Source: PNKC01 sp039917655 (GTDB taxonomy: Bacteria; Chloroflexota; Dehalococcoidia; Tepidiformales; Tepidiformaceae). From it: DNA of 30,181 bases. This document shows positions 7,759 through 16,280 of the stretch, piece by piece. A program made the translations under genes and the position numbers. Under the pieces are notes generated by a model, which worked only from the letters and a program-made list of their open reading frames with translations, did not search any database and was not told the origin of the DNA. The stretch lies in NCBI GenBank assembly GCA_039917655.1, contig JBDSJC010000046.1:1-30181 (forward strand), in the 5' to 3' direction. Position 1 is the stretch's first letter, and every line of letters starts with the position of its first letter.

Positions 7759-9577
7759 ACTGTCTGACGTGAAGAGTCTGAAATCCATGCTGCGACGGAC
7801 GGAGCCGCCGGAAGAGGCGCCCGGCGAGCCGCTGCACGAACACTGCCTCTCCTGCGGAGCGGACCTCGAAGGTTCGCGTTCGTACGAGCGCTACAGAGTC
7901 TGCCATTCGTGCGGTTTCCACTTTCACCTGAGTGCCCGCGAACGGCTGGCTTCACTGCTGGACGCCGGCAGCTTCCATGAAGACGACCGCGGAGTAACCG
8001 CGATCGACCCGATCTCCTTTCACGGCAAACAGTCCTACCGCTCGCGGATTATCAGCGCGCAGCGGCGCACCGGCCTGACGGAATCGGCGCTGACTGGCAC
8101 GGGAGCGATCCTGGGGCGAGACATCGTGATTGCGGTGCTCGATTTTTCGTTCCTCGGTGGGTCGATTGGGGTGGTCGCTGGTGAGCGGCTGGCGCGGGCG
8201 TTCGAAAAGGCCGCCTCCAGGCGATCCGCCGTCGTGGTGGTCTGCTCCACATCCGGTACGCGGATGCAGGAGGGATTGTTGGCGCTGATGCAGGCCCCGC
8301 GAGTGGCCGTCGCCGTGCGCCATCACGCTCGCAGCGGCCTGCCGTTCGTCTCGGTCCTGACGGACCCCACGACCGGCTCGGCATACACCGGGTTCGTGAA
8401 CCTTGCCGATTTCATCCTGGCGGAGCCGAACGCGCTGGTTGGCTATGCCGCCCTGCGCGCGCTTCAGGAGACGCGCGGGAGCGACCTGCCGGCCCACGCC
8501 CACACCTCGGAATCGCACCTTGCGAAGGGACTGATCGACGCCGTCATCCCGCGGCCGCAACTGCGTGACGCGCTCGCGGTGATGCTGGACCTGCTCCTCA
8601 ACGACGTGCAGGTTACCGCGCCTCGTGATGTCCGCGAAGGACGCGCAACTCATCCGCAACTGGCGGCGTGGCAGCAGGTGCAGATCTCGCGGCACGAGCA
8701 ACGTCCCACGGCCTCGGAATTCATCGCCCGGATGACCACGTCGTTCATGGCCTTGCGGGGCGATCGAACCGGTCAGGATGACGCTGCCGTGGTTGCTGGC
8801 ATTGCTTCGCTGAATGGCGAATCGATCATGTTCGTGGCCCAGGACCGCGCGCACGATGGCAATGGCAGTGACGGGTACATCCGCGCGGCGGGCTTTCGCA
8901 AGGCCACACGGGCGATCCGGCTTGCCGGGAAGCTCAAACTACCCCTCGTGACGCTGATCGACACCGCTGGCGCGCATCCCACGTTGGAGAGCGAAGAGGG
9001 CGGTATCGGCCATGCAATCGCGCATTGCATGGCGACCATGCTGGATGCTCCTATCCCGACGCTGACGGTGATCACCGGCGAGGGGAACAGCGAAGCAGCC
9101 GTCGCGCTCGCCGTCGCCGACCGTGTGCTGATGCTGGAGAACGCAGTGTACGAAGTCATCCGGCCCGAAGATGCCGCCACCATCCTCTACCAGGAGGCCG
9201 GACGGGCGGGCGAGGCAGCAGAGCGGTTACGTCTGACGTCCCACGATTGCCTGAAGCTCGGCATCACCGACCGGACGATCGCCGAGCCTCGTGACGGGGC
9301 CCACACAGACCACGGCGAGGCCTCTGAACTCCTCAGGCGCGGCATCTTGCGGGAACTGAACGCGATCCGGCGGGTGCGGCCCAAGCGGCGGTTAAACCGC
9401 CGCTACGCTCGCTACCGCGAAATTGGGTCGACGCGTTCATGGTTGCGCGGACGGCTGGAGCGGCGAATGGCGCACTTCTTTGACCGGCTTGGGGGGATGG
9501 CCGATCGGGTGCGGCTGCGCGGGACCACGGGGCGGCGGCGAATGGACTTCGGCGACCACCCGGACATTCCGGTCTAG
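7739..9577 (+). CDS. accDA: Fused AccD-AccA-like carboxyltransferase (divergent)
   Basis: The 612-residue protein joins the beta (AccD) and alpha (AccA) carboxyltransferase subunits of acetyl-CoA carboxylase. The N-terminal zinc ribbon has C36, C39, C55 and C58. The beta crotonase-like domain spans about 90-310 (FSFLGGSIGVVAGER, VLTDPT). The alpha domain spans about 330-530 (ALRGDR, LIDTAGAHP, DRVLMLENAVYEVI, GAHTD). Such proteins move CO2 from carboxybiotin to acetyl-CoA for malonyl-CoA synthesis. Three glycine motifs differ from the canon: SGTRMQE replaces SGGARMQE, DPTTGS replaces DPTMGG, and GEGNSEAA replaces GEGGSGGA. Activity is therefore uncertain. A basic tail of about 70 residues follows. 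I chose ATG 7739, with GGAG ten bases upstream, overlapping ftsK by 20 bases; ATG 7742 and GTG 7769 are alternatives. Confidence 0.82.
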   Translation: MMSSLGKLSDVKSLKSMLRRTEPPEEAPGEPLHEHCLSCGADLEGSRSYERYRVCHSCGFHFHLSARERLASLLDAGSFHEDDRGVTAIDPISFHGKQSYRSRIISAQRRTGLTESALTGTGAILGRDIVIAVLDFSFLGGSIGVVAGERLARAFEKAASRRSAVVVVCSTSGTRMQEGLLALMQAPRVAVAVRHHARSGLPFVSVLTDPTTGSAYTGFVNLADFILAEPNALVGYAALRALQETRGSDLPAHAHTSESHLAKGLIDAVIPRPQLRDALAVMLDLLLNDVQVTAPRDVREGRATHPQLAAWQQVQISRHEQRPTASEFIARMTTSFMALRGDRTGQDDAAVVAGIASLNGESIMFVAQDRAHDGNGSDGYIRAAGFRKATRAIRLAGKLKLPLVTLIDTAGAHPTLESEEGGIGHAIAHCMATMLDAPIPTLTVITGEGNSEAAVALAVADRVLMLENAVYEVIRPEDAATILYQEAGRAGEAAERLRLTSHDCLKLGITDRTIAEPRDGAHTDHGEASELLRRGILRELNAIRRVRPKRRLNRRYARYREIGSTRSWLRGRLERRMAHFFDRLGGMADRVRLRGTTGRRRMDFGDHPDIPV

Positions 9578-9661
9578 CGTTTCGTGTAGGCGCGGAGGCG
9601 GGCAGACTCGCTTGCGTGGGCGGGTTCAGGGAGCTGTGCGCTGGAAAACCATGATCTCTGG

Positions 9662-10471
9662 TTGATCCCGCTGGGAGTAGCGGTGGGGGCGTTCGGTACG
9701 CTCGTTGGAGCGGGCGGCGGCTTCGCCCTGGTGCCAGTGCTGCTCCTGCTCTACCCAAACAAGACCCCCGAAACGATCACCTCAATGTCGCTGCTGGTGG
9801 TCTGGGCGAACGCCACGTCCGGGTCACTGGCGTACGCGCGACAGAAGCGAATCGACTATCGAAGCGGTTTGTGGTTTGCGGCAGGCACGTTGCCGGGCGC
9901 CATCGCGGGGGCGATCGTCGTCGGCTACATCCCGCGGCGCCAGTTCGATGCGATGTTCGCGACGGTTCTGATCGTGCTTGGCACGTTTTTGATTTTGCGA
10001 TCGACAAACACCCTGATCACGGCCCCTGTGACCGGCCGCGGGGTTGTCCGGCGCCGGATCACCGATGCTGAGGGGAACACGTTCGCGTACTCGTTCCACC
10101 TCTGGAAAGGGGTGGTGATAAGCACCTTCGTAGGGTTCATGGGTAGCCTGCTTGGCATCGGGGGCGGGATTATCCACGTGCCGGTGATGGCGACGATGCT
10201 GCACTTTCCTGTGCACGTGGCCGCAGCGACGAGCCACTTCGTGCTCGCGTTCATGGCGGCCGAGGGCACGGTGGCCCACTTCGCGAACGGGTCGTTGACG
10301 TGGGACCGTTCGCTGATCCAGGCGTTGCTCATTGGGGCGGGGGCCATTCCGGGGGCGCAAGTGGGCGCATTGCTTTCACGCCGGCTGCATGGCGGAGTGA
10401 TCATCCGCGCGCTGGCGGCCGCACTTGTGCTTGTCGGCGTGCGGCTCGCGCTACAGGCGATTTCAGGCTGA
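9662..10471 (+). CDS. TauE/SafE family membrane permease (second copy)
   Basis: This 269-residue polytopic protein has the duplicated glycine-rich motifs of TauE/SafE permeases, GTLVGAGGGFALVP near the start and MGSLLGIGGGIIHVP near residue 165. About eight membrane segments can be drawn. The likely role is transport of a sulfur-containing or other organic anion, with unknown substrate. It is clearly diverged from the first copy at 2070-2891 and includes an insert of about 40 residues between the halves. TTG 9662 is the first conventional start but has no ribosome site. CTG 9641, preceded by GGGAG at 9629-9633, would add ENHDLW and give a fuller first helix. It ends eleven bases from the convergent peptidase gene. 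Confidence 0.85.
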   Translation: MIPLGVAVGAFGTLVGAGGGFALVPVLLLLYPNKTPETITSMSLLVVWANATSGSLAYARQKRIDYRSGLWFAAGTLPGAIAGAIVVGYIPRRQFDAMFATVLIVLGTFLILRSTNTLITAPVTGRGVVRRRITDAEGNTFAYSFHLWKGVVISTFVGFMGSLLGIGGGIIHVPVMATMLHFPVHVAAATSHFVLAFMAAEGTVAHFANGSLTWDRSLIQALLIGAGAIPGAQVGALLSRRLHGGVIIRALAAALVLVGVRLALQAISG

Positions 10472-10482
10472 GCTGGGGTAGA

Positions 10483-12744
10483 TCAGGGGATGTTCTCCCA
10501 GTCCTTCCAGCGCGACTTGGATTCCGAGGCCTCGATGACGTGGCCGGTGCGACCACCGCGGGCGGCGATCACCGCCTTCCGCGCCCCGGAATCGATACGC
10601 CGCAGCATCAGCGACACGCCGACGCTTATCGCACACATCACGCCGGCCAGCCCGGCGAGCAGCCGCAGGCCCCGCGTGTTGGAGCCATCCCACGCTTCGT
10701 ACGCGGACCGCGCGAGTCCGAGAGCCTGCGCGCCGTCTCCCTGGGCGTAGGCCTCCTGTGCCGCCGCGAGGTCCCCGTCAGGGTCCCTCAACAGCATGCC
10801 GATCTTGTCGAGGAAGCCGGATGACTGGGCTGTCTGCTTACGCTTAGCGAGTTCGATCATCTTGCCAGCGGCGTCCAGGTTGAAGGCACCGGTTACCGAT
10901 GAGGAGGCAAGGCGCGTGGAGTCCGCGTACTCCCCGGCCGCGAACTTCTCCTTCGCTAGCACGAGCTGCATCACGAATGGCGAGTCCGGGGGTTCGGCGG
11001 CGAACTGTTTGAGTGCGTCGCGGAGGACCTGGGCGGCCTGGCGCTGGTGTTCGATGACCGCCGTGCTCTCGCTGAGTGTGCGTTTGCCCCACGAGGCGGC
11101 CACACCCCGGCTCGGCGGGAGGCCTGCCTCGGCGGTGAGGGCGACAACTGTCGCGTATGCGTCCAGCACTGAACTTCCGCGGGCGATCTGGCCGGGCACA
11201 GGGACGAAGGTCCACACGTCGAGGTTGTCGAAGATGTCGCTAGGGGTGCCATTCAGGCCGAGGCCGACCGCTTTGGCGTTGAGCACTCCCAGGGAATCGT
11301 AGACCGCTCGCCGCTCGGTCAGGAGGGAAGCGGCGCTGGCCGGGTTGAAGACCCATTCGAGAAACAGTTTGTCCAGGTTCGCACCGCTCACCCGTTCGCC
11401 GTTATCCATGAACCACCGGCCGTCGTACGGTGCACGAGTGTCGTGGGGGGAGGTGAGGGCGAGCACCTCTTTCATCTTTTCGGGGCCACCGATCGCCGCC
11501 TGGTAGGCGAACCAAAAGGCGCCGGCTTTGCCATACCAGTAGTTGGGATTGCCGACGAGCGAACCGTTCTGCCAGGTGATCAGCGGGTCTTTGTAGCCGA
11601 ACGACTGCCACTTCCGGTCGATCGGCTTGATCCCCAGCGTTGGTGCGACTGTCAGCATGCCGTATTCCGCGAGGCCCTCCCAGAGCCAGCCATCGGTGAG
11701 GTTGAAGCCCGCCCACTGGTGGACGAGTTCGTGGACTGTCACTTCCTCATCGAAACCAGTGTCGGGGGTGAGCAGTACCTCGCCCTGTTCGGGAAAAGCG
11801 ATGCCCGCGGCGCCGATCAGGTCGATGTGGTGAGACTGGCGCATGGAAATGGTTTCACCATTGGGATAGCCAAAACCGAATGCGGCCTCAAGCTTCGGCA
11901 ACGCCGCCTGGGCGATCGCAAACTGTTTTTCGGCCCACGCCTGGTCGCGCCGGAAGAAGCCGAAGACGAGCTTCTTCGTCCCGTCCTTCAACTGTAGATC
12001 GGCCTCCAGCTTGCCGCGCGTGGACTGGTCAGTGATCGATTGGACGAACGCGGAGAACAGGGAACTGGTGGATTCGCGCTGCCGGCACTTGTCATCTAGG
12101 GCGGCGCAGCGCTTAAGCACGTCCGGGTTATCCGTGTTCAGGGCGATGACCGCCACATCGCCGCAGACCCAGCGGTCGAAGCCGCCGCTTTTGGCTTCGG
12201 ACGGTTGCGGGCTCTGCTTGAGACAGCCGGGATCGAAGTAATTTTCGCCACTCGTTGGGACGTCGACGAACACGAACGATCCCGTGCCCTGGCCGATGAA
12301 GGCAGTTTCGATGACGCCTGGTTCCATGCGCAGTAGGTCGCCCTTGTGCGCGGGGATGTCGTACGTCATGACGAGATTGGTGCGAGTGCTCAGCTTCAGA
12401 GGGGTGGCGAGCGTCGCCAGCACCACTCCCGCCTGTCCAAGTTTTTCGGATCCGGCCGTTATTTTGGTGGTTAGCGCCGCGCCATCGCGCTTGACCACGA
12501 TGTTCGTGGCCGTCGGCAGTGCATAAATCGGGACTGCGGTCGCGTCTTTGCCGCTGCTGTTCAGGACTTGCATCTCGACAGTGACCGACATCGTGCCGTT
12601 GGGCACGTCGAGTTTGTAGTAAGTCTCCGAGGCGCTGGGGAAGGGGTTGGTGGGGGCAGCCTGAGCGCGCGGCGCCCCACCGATCGGGACCGCGAGCGAT
12701 GCAACAACGAAGAACGCAAGCGGGAGCGAACGGCGAAGGTTCAT
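10483..12744 (-). CDS. Secreted, membrane-tethered gluzincin (M1-like) metallopeptidase
   Basis: The 753-residue protein begins with a signal peptide (about 1-29: basic start, hydrophobic core, AQA cleavage-like end). The zinc-peptidase motif HELVHQWAG is at 338-346, with metal ligands H338 and H342. WEGLAEYGM at 355-363 should supply the third ligand. The gap between the second histidine and WEG is 13 residues, shorter than the 18 usual in M1 aminopeptidases, so it is a divergent clan MA member. The N-terminal 250 residues look like a beta-rich domain. A single membrane helix at about 692-714 and a short basic tail suggest anchoring with the catalytic domain outside the cell. The substrate is unknown. 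No strong ribosome site is seen at ATG 12744. Confidence 0.8.
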   Translation of the reverse strand: MNLRRSLPLAFFVVASLAVPIGGAPRAQAAPTNPFPSASETYYKLDVPNGTMSVTVEMQVLNSSGKDATAVPIYALPTATNIVVKRDGAALTTKITAGSEKLGQAGVVLATLATPLKLSTRTNLVMTYDIPAHKGDLLRMEPGVIETAFIGQGTGSFVFVDVPTSGENYFDPGCLKQSPQPSEAKSGGFDRWVCGDVAVIALNTDNPDVLKRCAALDDKCRQRESTSSLFSAFVQSITDQSTRGKLEADLQLKDGTKKLVFGFFRRDQAWAEKQFAIAQAALPKLEAAFGFGYPNGETISMRQSHHIDLIGAAGIAFPEQGEVLLTPDTGFDEEVTVHELVHQWAGFNLTDGWLWEGLAEYGMLTVAPTLGIKPIDRKWQSFGYKDPLITWQNGSLVGNPNYWYGKAGAFWFAYQAAIGGPEKMKEVLALTSPHDTRAPYDGRWFMDNGERVSGANLDKLFLEWVFNPASAASLLTERRAVYDSLGVLNAKAVGLGLNGTPSDIFDNLDVWTFVPVPGQIARGSSVLDAYATVVALTAEAGLPPSRGVAASWGKRTLSESTAVIEHQRQAAQVLRDALKQFAAEPPDSPFVMQLVLAKEKFAAGEYADSTRLASSSVTGAFNLDAAGKMIELAKRKQTAQSSGFLDKIGMLLRDPDGDLAAAQEAYAQGDGAQALGLARSAYEAWDGSNTRGLRLLAGLAGVMCAISVGVSLMLRRIDSGARKAVIAARGGRTGHVIEASESKSRWKDWENIP

Positions 12745-12840
12745 GGATCTACCATCGGCTCACCACGGTGACCAACGGAGATCAAGTTGGTGGACGGGCT
12801 TCGCAGACGGACGGCGGGGACGGAACTCCCTGGGTCCGGC

Positions 12841-13689
12841 CTAGAAGAGCACCCGCGATAGCTGCCGCTGGTACTCCCGCCTTACCGGTGACTCCAGGCC
12901 GATGATATCGAACACCGCAAGCATCGCTTTGCGGGCGGCCCCATCTGCGAACATGCGATCCAGCCGCACGGATTCGACCAGCTCGTCCAGGGCTGGCTCG
13001 AACTGCTTGCGGGCGGCGAGCATCACTCCCCATCGATAGCGCGCCCGAGGATCAGACGGCGCCCTCGTAGCCTCTCCCTCGATGTCTTCATCGGCATGTT
13101 TCCGCGCGAAGCGGTCGAGGAAGAGGCCGTGCTTCATCACTTTCGCTCGGCGGTCAGTCGGCACGCGCTCAAGTAATTCCTCCGCGGCCTCCTCTTCGCC
13201 GCGGGAGAGCAGGATTGCGGCGAGCCCGGTGACAGCGTCAGGATTGCCCGGACTCGTTGCCAGCACCTCTCGAAAGTGTGTCTCCGCCCCTGTCAGGTCG
13301 CCCTGCTCCAGCAGTTCCGAAGCGCGGCTTGCCGCTCTCTCGGCTTCGTTTGGGACGAGCTTTGCGAAGAACGCCCGCACCTGAGGTTCAGGCAGCGATC
13401 CCGTGAACTCCGAGACCATGTTGCCGCCCTTGAAGGCCTTGACGGCTGGTATGCCCTGGATGCGGAACTGAGTGGCAACCATCGGGTTCTCGTCGGTGTT
13501 GAGTTTCGCCAGCAGCACTTCCCCTGCATGCCCGGCCGCAACGCGTTCGATGATCGGACCCAAAACGCGGCACGGTCCGCACCACGGCGCCCAAAAATCC
13601 ACCACCACGGGCAACGTTTTCGAGCGCTCCAACACCTCGTGGACGAACGTCGCGTCGGTCACATCCAGGACAACGCCAGTAGCAGCCAC
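12841..13689 (-). CDS. Thioredoxin-TPR chaperedoxin-like protein (CnoX/YbbN family)
   Basis: The protein has 282 residues from GTG 13689. I preferred this start because GGAGGGG (13700-13694) lies just upstream and the thioredoxin fold then starts normally. An upstream ATG at 13776 would add 29 basic, non-conserved residues. Residues about 5-110 are a thioredoxin domain with the full FWAPWCGPC active site (C37, C40) and the cis-proline motif GIPAV. Residues about 120-282 are helical repeats of TPR type. This arrangement matches CnoX/YbbN, which protects clients from over-oxidation and hands them to chaperones. E. coli CnoX lacks the complete CxxC, so this version may be redox-active. It lies upstream of the peptidase gene on the same strand, 96 bases away. 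Confidence 0.85.
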   Translation of the reverse strand: MAATGVVLDVTDATFVHEVLERSKTLPVVVDFWAPWCGPCRVLGPIIERVAAGHAGEVLLAKLNTDENPMVATQFRIQGIPAVKAFKGGNMVSEFTGSLPEPQVRAFFAKLVPNEAERAASRASELLEQGDLTGAETHFREVLATSPGNPDAVTGLAAILLSRGEEEAAEELLERVPTDRRAKVMKHGLFLDRFARKHADEDIEGEATRAPSDPRARYRWGVMLAARKQFEPALDELVESVRLDRMFADGAARKAMLAVFDIIGLESPVRREYQRQLSRVLF

Positions 13690-13934
13690 CGGTCCCCTCC
13701 GTAGCAGGTTTGCAGTTCGATGGTACGAGATTTGGCGTTGGCCGTCGCCACAGCCCGCGGGCGCGGGGTGAACCACAGGCGAGACCGGCGGATTGGCGCT
13801 CTACCCGTGGTTCCGTCCCCAAACGGCGGGGTTGACCGTGTTGATTCGGCCAGTCCCGCGCCCCAAGATACATTTCGATAGCCGACCGCCGCGCAGACCG
13901 GACGCCAATGCGCGCCGTAGAAAGAAGGCCAAAC

Positions 13935-14765
13935 ATGGACTATGCCCGCCCCGAACTTCTCGCCGAGCCTGATTGGCTGGCCGAACATGCGACGGATCCG
14001 AACGTCCGCATCGTGGATTGCGCCACGGTCGAAGCCTACCGCCGGGCTCATATTCCGGGCGCGGTGCAGCTTCCCGTCCACTTCTACATCAAGGATGAGG
14101 ATCCCGGGGGCAGCGACCACGGCACCTTCGTGATGAAGCTGCCCGCGTTCGAAGCCCTGATGGGCGACCTCGGGATCACCAACGACACCACGGTGATCAC
14201 CTACGACGACAACAATGCACTCGTCGCTTCGCGCCTCTGGTGGGTGTTGAACTACTACGGGCACACCAACGCGAAAGTGCTCAACGGAGGTTGGCACCGC
14301 TGGCTCGCCGAGGAGCGACCGGTGACCTTCCACGCCACGCGCCCCCCCAAGACCACCTTCAAGGCTCGCCCGGTTACGGAGATCCACGCATCGACCGAAG
14401 ACCTCTTGGACTCCTACAACGATGCTTCATGCCAGGTCCTGGACGCTCGCTCGGACGGCGAGTGGGATGGCACGAATAGCCGCGGCAACAAGCGCGCGGG
14501 CCATGTGCCGAACGCCAGGCACCTCGAATGGACACAATTCGTCGAGTCAACGGACACCCGCCGATTCCTTCCCGCCGACCAGATGGAGGCACTTCTCCAG
14601 GGCGCGGGCATCTCTCGCGACAAGCCGACGATCACCTATTGCCAGGGAGGGATCCGCGCGGCCCACGCGGCATTCGTCATGACGTTGCTCGGATACAACA
14701 ACATCCGTGTCTACGACGGCTCAATGCGGGACTGGGCGAATCGAGACGACACCCCCCTCGAGTAG
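13935..14765 (+). CDS. Two-domain sulfurtransferase (rhodanese)
   Basis: The 276-residue protein has two rhodanese domains. The N-terminal, non-catalytic half has VRIVDCATVEAYRRAHIPGA; the C-terminal half has QVLDARSDGEWDG and the active-site loop TYCQGGIRA. The loop cysteine would carry the persulfide. The family includes thiosulfate and 3-mercaptopyruvate sulfurtransferases, and the CQGGIR loop does not decide between them. I chose ATG 13935 because GAAGG at 13924-13928 precedes it at a normal distance; ATG 13908 would add nine unlike residues. It is transcribed away from the thioredoxin-TPR gene across a 245-base gap in which I see no convincing promoter pair. Confidence 0.9.
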   Translation: MDYARPELLAEPDWLAEHATDPNVRIVDCATVEAYRRAHIPGAVQLPVHFYIKDEDPGGSDHGTFVMKLPAFEALMGDLGITNDTTVITYDDNNALVASRLWWVLNYYGHTNAKVLNGGWHRWLAEERPVTFHATRPPKTTFKARPVTEIHASTEDLLDSYNDASCQVLDARSDGEWDGTNSRGNKRAGHVPNARHLEWTQFVESTDTRRFLPADQMEALLQGAGISRDKPTITYCQGGIRAAHAAFVMTLLGYNNIRVYDGSMRDWANRDDTPLE

Positions 14766-14788
14766 CAACTGTCCTTGGACGCGCGAAA

Positions 14789-14818
14789 GCCCGGGTGTCA
14801 CGCGGATGTTACCCGGGC
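14789..14818. terminator. GC-rich hairpin between convergent genes
   Basis: GCCCGGGT (14789-14796) and ACCCGGGC (14811-14818) form a perfect eight-base-pair stem with a 14-base loop. It lies between the sulfurtransferase stop and the convergent DUF2171 gene. There is no T-run on the plus strand and only TTT on the minus strand, so it is a weak or factor-assisted terminator at best. Confidence 0.45.
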
Positions 14819-14845
14819 CCAGCGCGAGAACAATGCGTGTCGTGG

Positions 14846-15313
14846 CTAGACGATCGTGCCACGACCGATGTCGGGGTTGACCCGCAGGTTTTCGGCCGGC
14901 TCGTCGTTTGGGCCCATCTCGCCGGCGGTACCGGGGACGCGACCCGCGTCGCGATCAAGCTGAGCATTCTGCTGCGCGAGCTCCGCTTCCATGCGTTCAC
15001 GTTGCTTGAGCGCCATGTCGTGGTCTACGAGGAGGTCGGACGACGCGGCTTCCTGTTGTTCCAAGCCGGGCGCTCTCAGTTTGTGTTCTTCCACCTCACC
15101 GCGAGTAATGGAGAGCCGCACATCGTTGCCTTCCAGTTCGCTCACGTAGCCTGAGCTCAACCAGGTGTCGCGGGCCATGGGGAGATCAAGTTTGAAGTAG
15201 CCCCCTTTGACCTCCTTGACGTAAGCGAACTGCTCGCCCTCGCGGTCAAAGATAGCGCCGCCGATCGGCAGTTGAGCCTGTGCGCCTTTCGTCGTCGAGA
15301 ATTCGGTAGCCAT
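14846..15313 (-). CDS. DUF2171-type protein
   Basis: The protein has 155 residues from ATG 15313, chosen for the strong GGAGG site seven bases upstream. Residues about 12-75 resemble the PRC-barrel-like DUF2171 domain: PIGGAIFDREGEQFAYVKEV, FKLDLP, WLSSGYVSELEGNDVRLS. The rest (about 80-155) is charged, glutamine-rich and probably helical then disordered (MALKQRERMEAELAQQNAQL). Proteins of this kind are small cytoplasmic beta-barrel proteins with no assigned activity. It is transcribed divergently from the SnoaL-like gene, with 195 bases between the chosen starts. The domain call is by pattern only and no catalytic residues can be named. Confidence 0.68.
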   Translation of the reverse strand: MATEFSTTKGAQAQLPIGGAIFDREGEQFAYVKEVKGGYFKLDLPMARDTWLSSGYVSELEGNDVRLSITRGEVEEHKLRAPGLEQQEAASSDLLVDHDMALKQRERMEAELAQQNAQLDRDAGRVPGTAGEMGPNDEPAENLRVNPDIGRGTIV

Positions 15314-15508
15314 TGTGAAGCCTCCTGAGTTGCCTGTGTGGTTCGGCAAGCCCACCCTTCATGCTCCGCCGCAACGCCTAACAAAGTCATCGCAATCACG
15401 AGACTCCGTTGTTGCAGGCTCGTTCCACCGCGTGCCGCCGGGGGCGGCGTTGCCGTTGCTCAGCCCGCCAGCGTAGTGTCGGCGGCAACCGGCCCGGAGG
15501 CTTTCGAA

Positions 15509-16009
15509 TTGACCCCAGAACAGCAGATCCAGCTTCTCACTGACCGCGCCGACATCAGCGACCTTGTTTATCGCTACGCGACGGGCCTCGATACCCGCAA
15601 CTGGGAGCTCCTCCGCTCAATTTTCACGGAAGAGATCGACATCGACATGTCGTCGATCCACATGCGCCCCGCACACCTCACGGCTGACGCCTGGGTGGAG
15701 AGCGCCCGAGTCCTCTTCGCCGGCTTCGATGCCACGCAGCACCTCAGCGCGAACCATGTCCACGAGATTCGAGGCGACGAAGCTACCTGCACGTCGTACA
15801 TGCGGGCGGAGCACTTCGTGATCAACAACGAAGGCGAGAACTACTACACGATGGGTGGGTACTACGTAGACCAACTGGTGCGCACCGCCGAAGGCTGGAA
15901 GATCTCCGCGGTGAACCTGAACGTTACATGGAATCGCGGCAACCGGAACGTCCTCAACCTGGCCGCCCGCCGCGGCCGGGAACGGCTGGGGCTACCGAGG
16001 GCTCGCTGA
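15509..16009 (+). CDS. SnoaL-like / NTF2-fold protein
   Basis: The protein has 166 residues from TTG 15509. I chose this unusual start because GGAGG (15496-15500) lies eight bases upstream and the domain begins at once (TPEQQIQLLTDRADISDLVY). In-frame ATG 15338 would add 57 low-complexity residues and run across the divergent promoter region. Family features are RYATGLDTRNWELLRSIFTE, HLSANHVHEIRGDEA with candidate active-site histidines, and GGYYVDQLVRTAEGWKI. SnoaL-like proteins are cone-shaped alpha+beta folds that serve as cyclases, dehydratases or hydroxylating enzymes of small molecules. The substrate is not indicated here. A hairpin with an A-tract lies just after its stop but is oriented to terminate the opposite strand. 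Confidence 0.85.
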   Translation: MTPEQQIQLLTDRADISDLVYRYATGLDTRNWELLRSIFTEEIDIDMSSIHMRPAHLTADAWVESARVLFAGFDATQHLSANHVHEIRGDEATCTSYMRAEHFVINNEGENYYTMGGYYVDQLVRTAEGWKISAVNLNVTWNRGNRNVLNLAARRGRERLGLPRAR

Positions 16010-16021
16010 GCCCGGCCAACG

Positions 16022-16053
16022 AAAACAAAAACCGCCCGGCTTGCACCGGGCGG
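16022..16053 (-). terminator. Rho-independent terminator for the small zinc-protein cluster
   Basis: CCGCCCGG (16032-16039) and CCGGGCGG (16046-16053) make a perfect eight-base-pair stem with a six-base loop. On the minus strand it is followed by TTTTTGTTTT (complement of 16022-16031). It sits 23 bases after the minus-strand stop at 16077, the classic position for an intrinsic terminator. Confidence 0.85.
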
Positions 16054-16076
16054 ATCGATGTTCGACGAATCGCGGT

Positions 16077-16280
16077 TTAGACCGCGGCGGTTGCTGGTTC
16101 TTCGGCCGGTTCGGGTTTCACGTTCCGCTCCACCTTGAGCAGCGCCTCGATGGTGAAGCCGAGGTCAGCCCGTTCGCAAAGCGAACTACAGTAGGTCATC
16201 TTCAACGCCGTGCTCGGCGACTTTCGCCAGTCGTAGCGGAGGCCGCAGCGGGCACACACCTTGATGTTGTTCAGATTCAT
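16077..16280 (-). CDS. Small four-cysteine zinc-ribbon protein, copy 1
   Basis: This is a 67-residue protein and the last of three tandem paralogues. The core is CARCGLRYDWRKSPS, then LKMTYCSSLCER, then LGFTIEALL. Two cysteine pairs, C-x2-C and C-x3-C about 23 residues apart, should bind one zinc. The C-x2-C, W-R-K, YC-x3-C pattern resembles DUF2256-type treble-clef proteins, but the LGFT-[IM]-E-x-LL tail is distinctive. Function is unknown. ATG 16280 has no ribosome site; a strong GGAGG (16320-16324) instead precedes an in-frame ATA at 16313-16311, so the true start may be that ATA (78 residues). The C-terminal tail is alanine-, glutamate- and proline-rich. Confidence 0.75.
   Translation of the reverse strand: MNLNNIKVCARCGLRYDWRKSPSTALKMTYCSSLCERADLGFTIEALLKVERNVKPEPAEEPATAAV

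Noticed and set aside
13690..13934. A sigma-70 promoter using TTGACC or TTGATT near 13835-13850
   Set aside because: The nearest -10-like sequence (AGATAC) is 19 to 28 bases away, too far or too weak to support a call.
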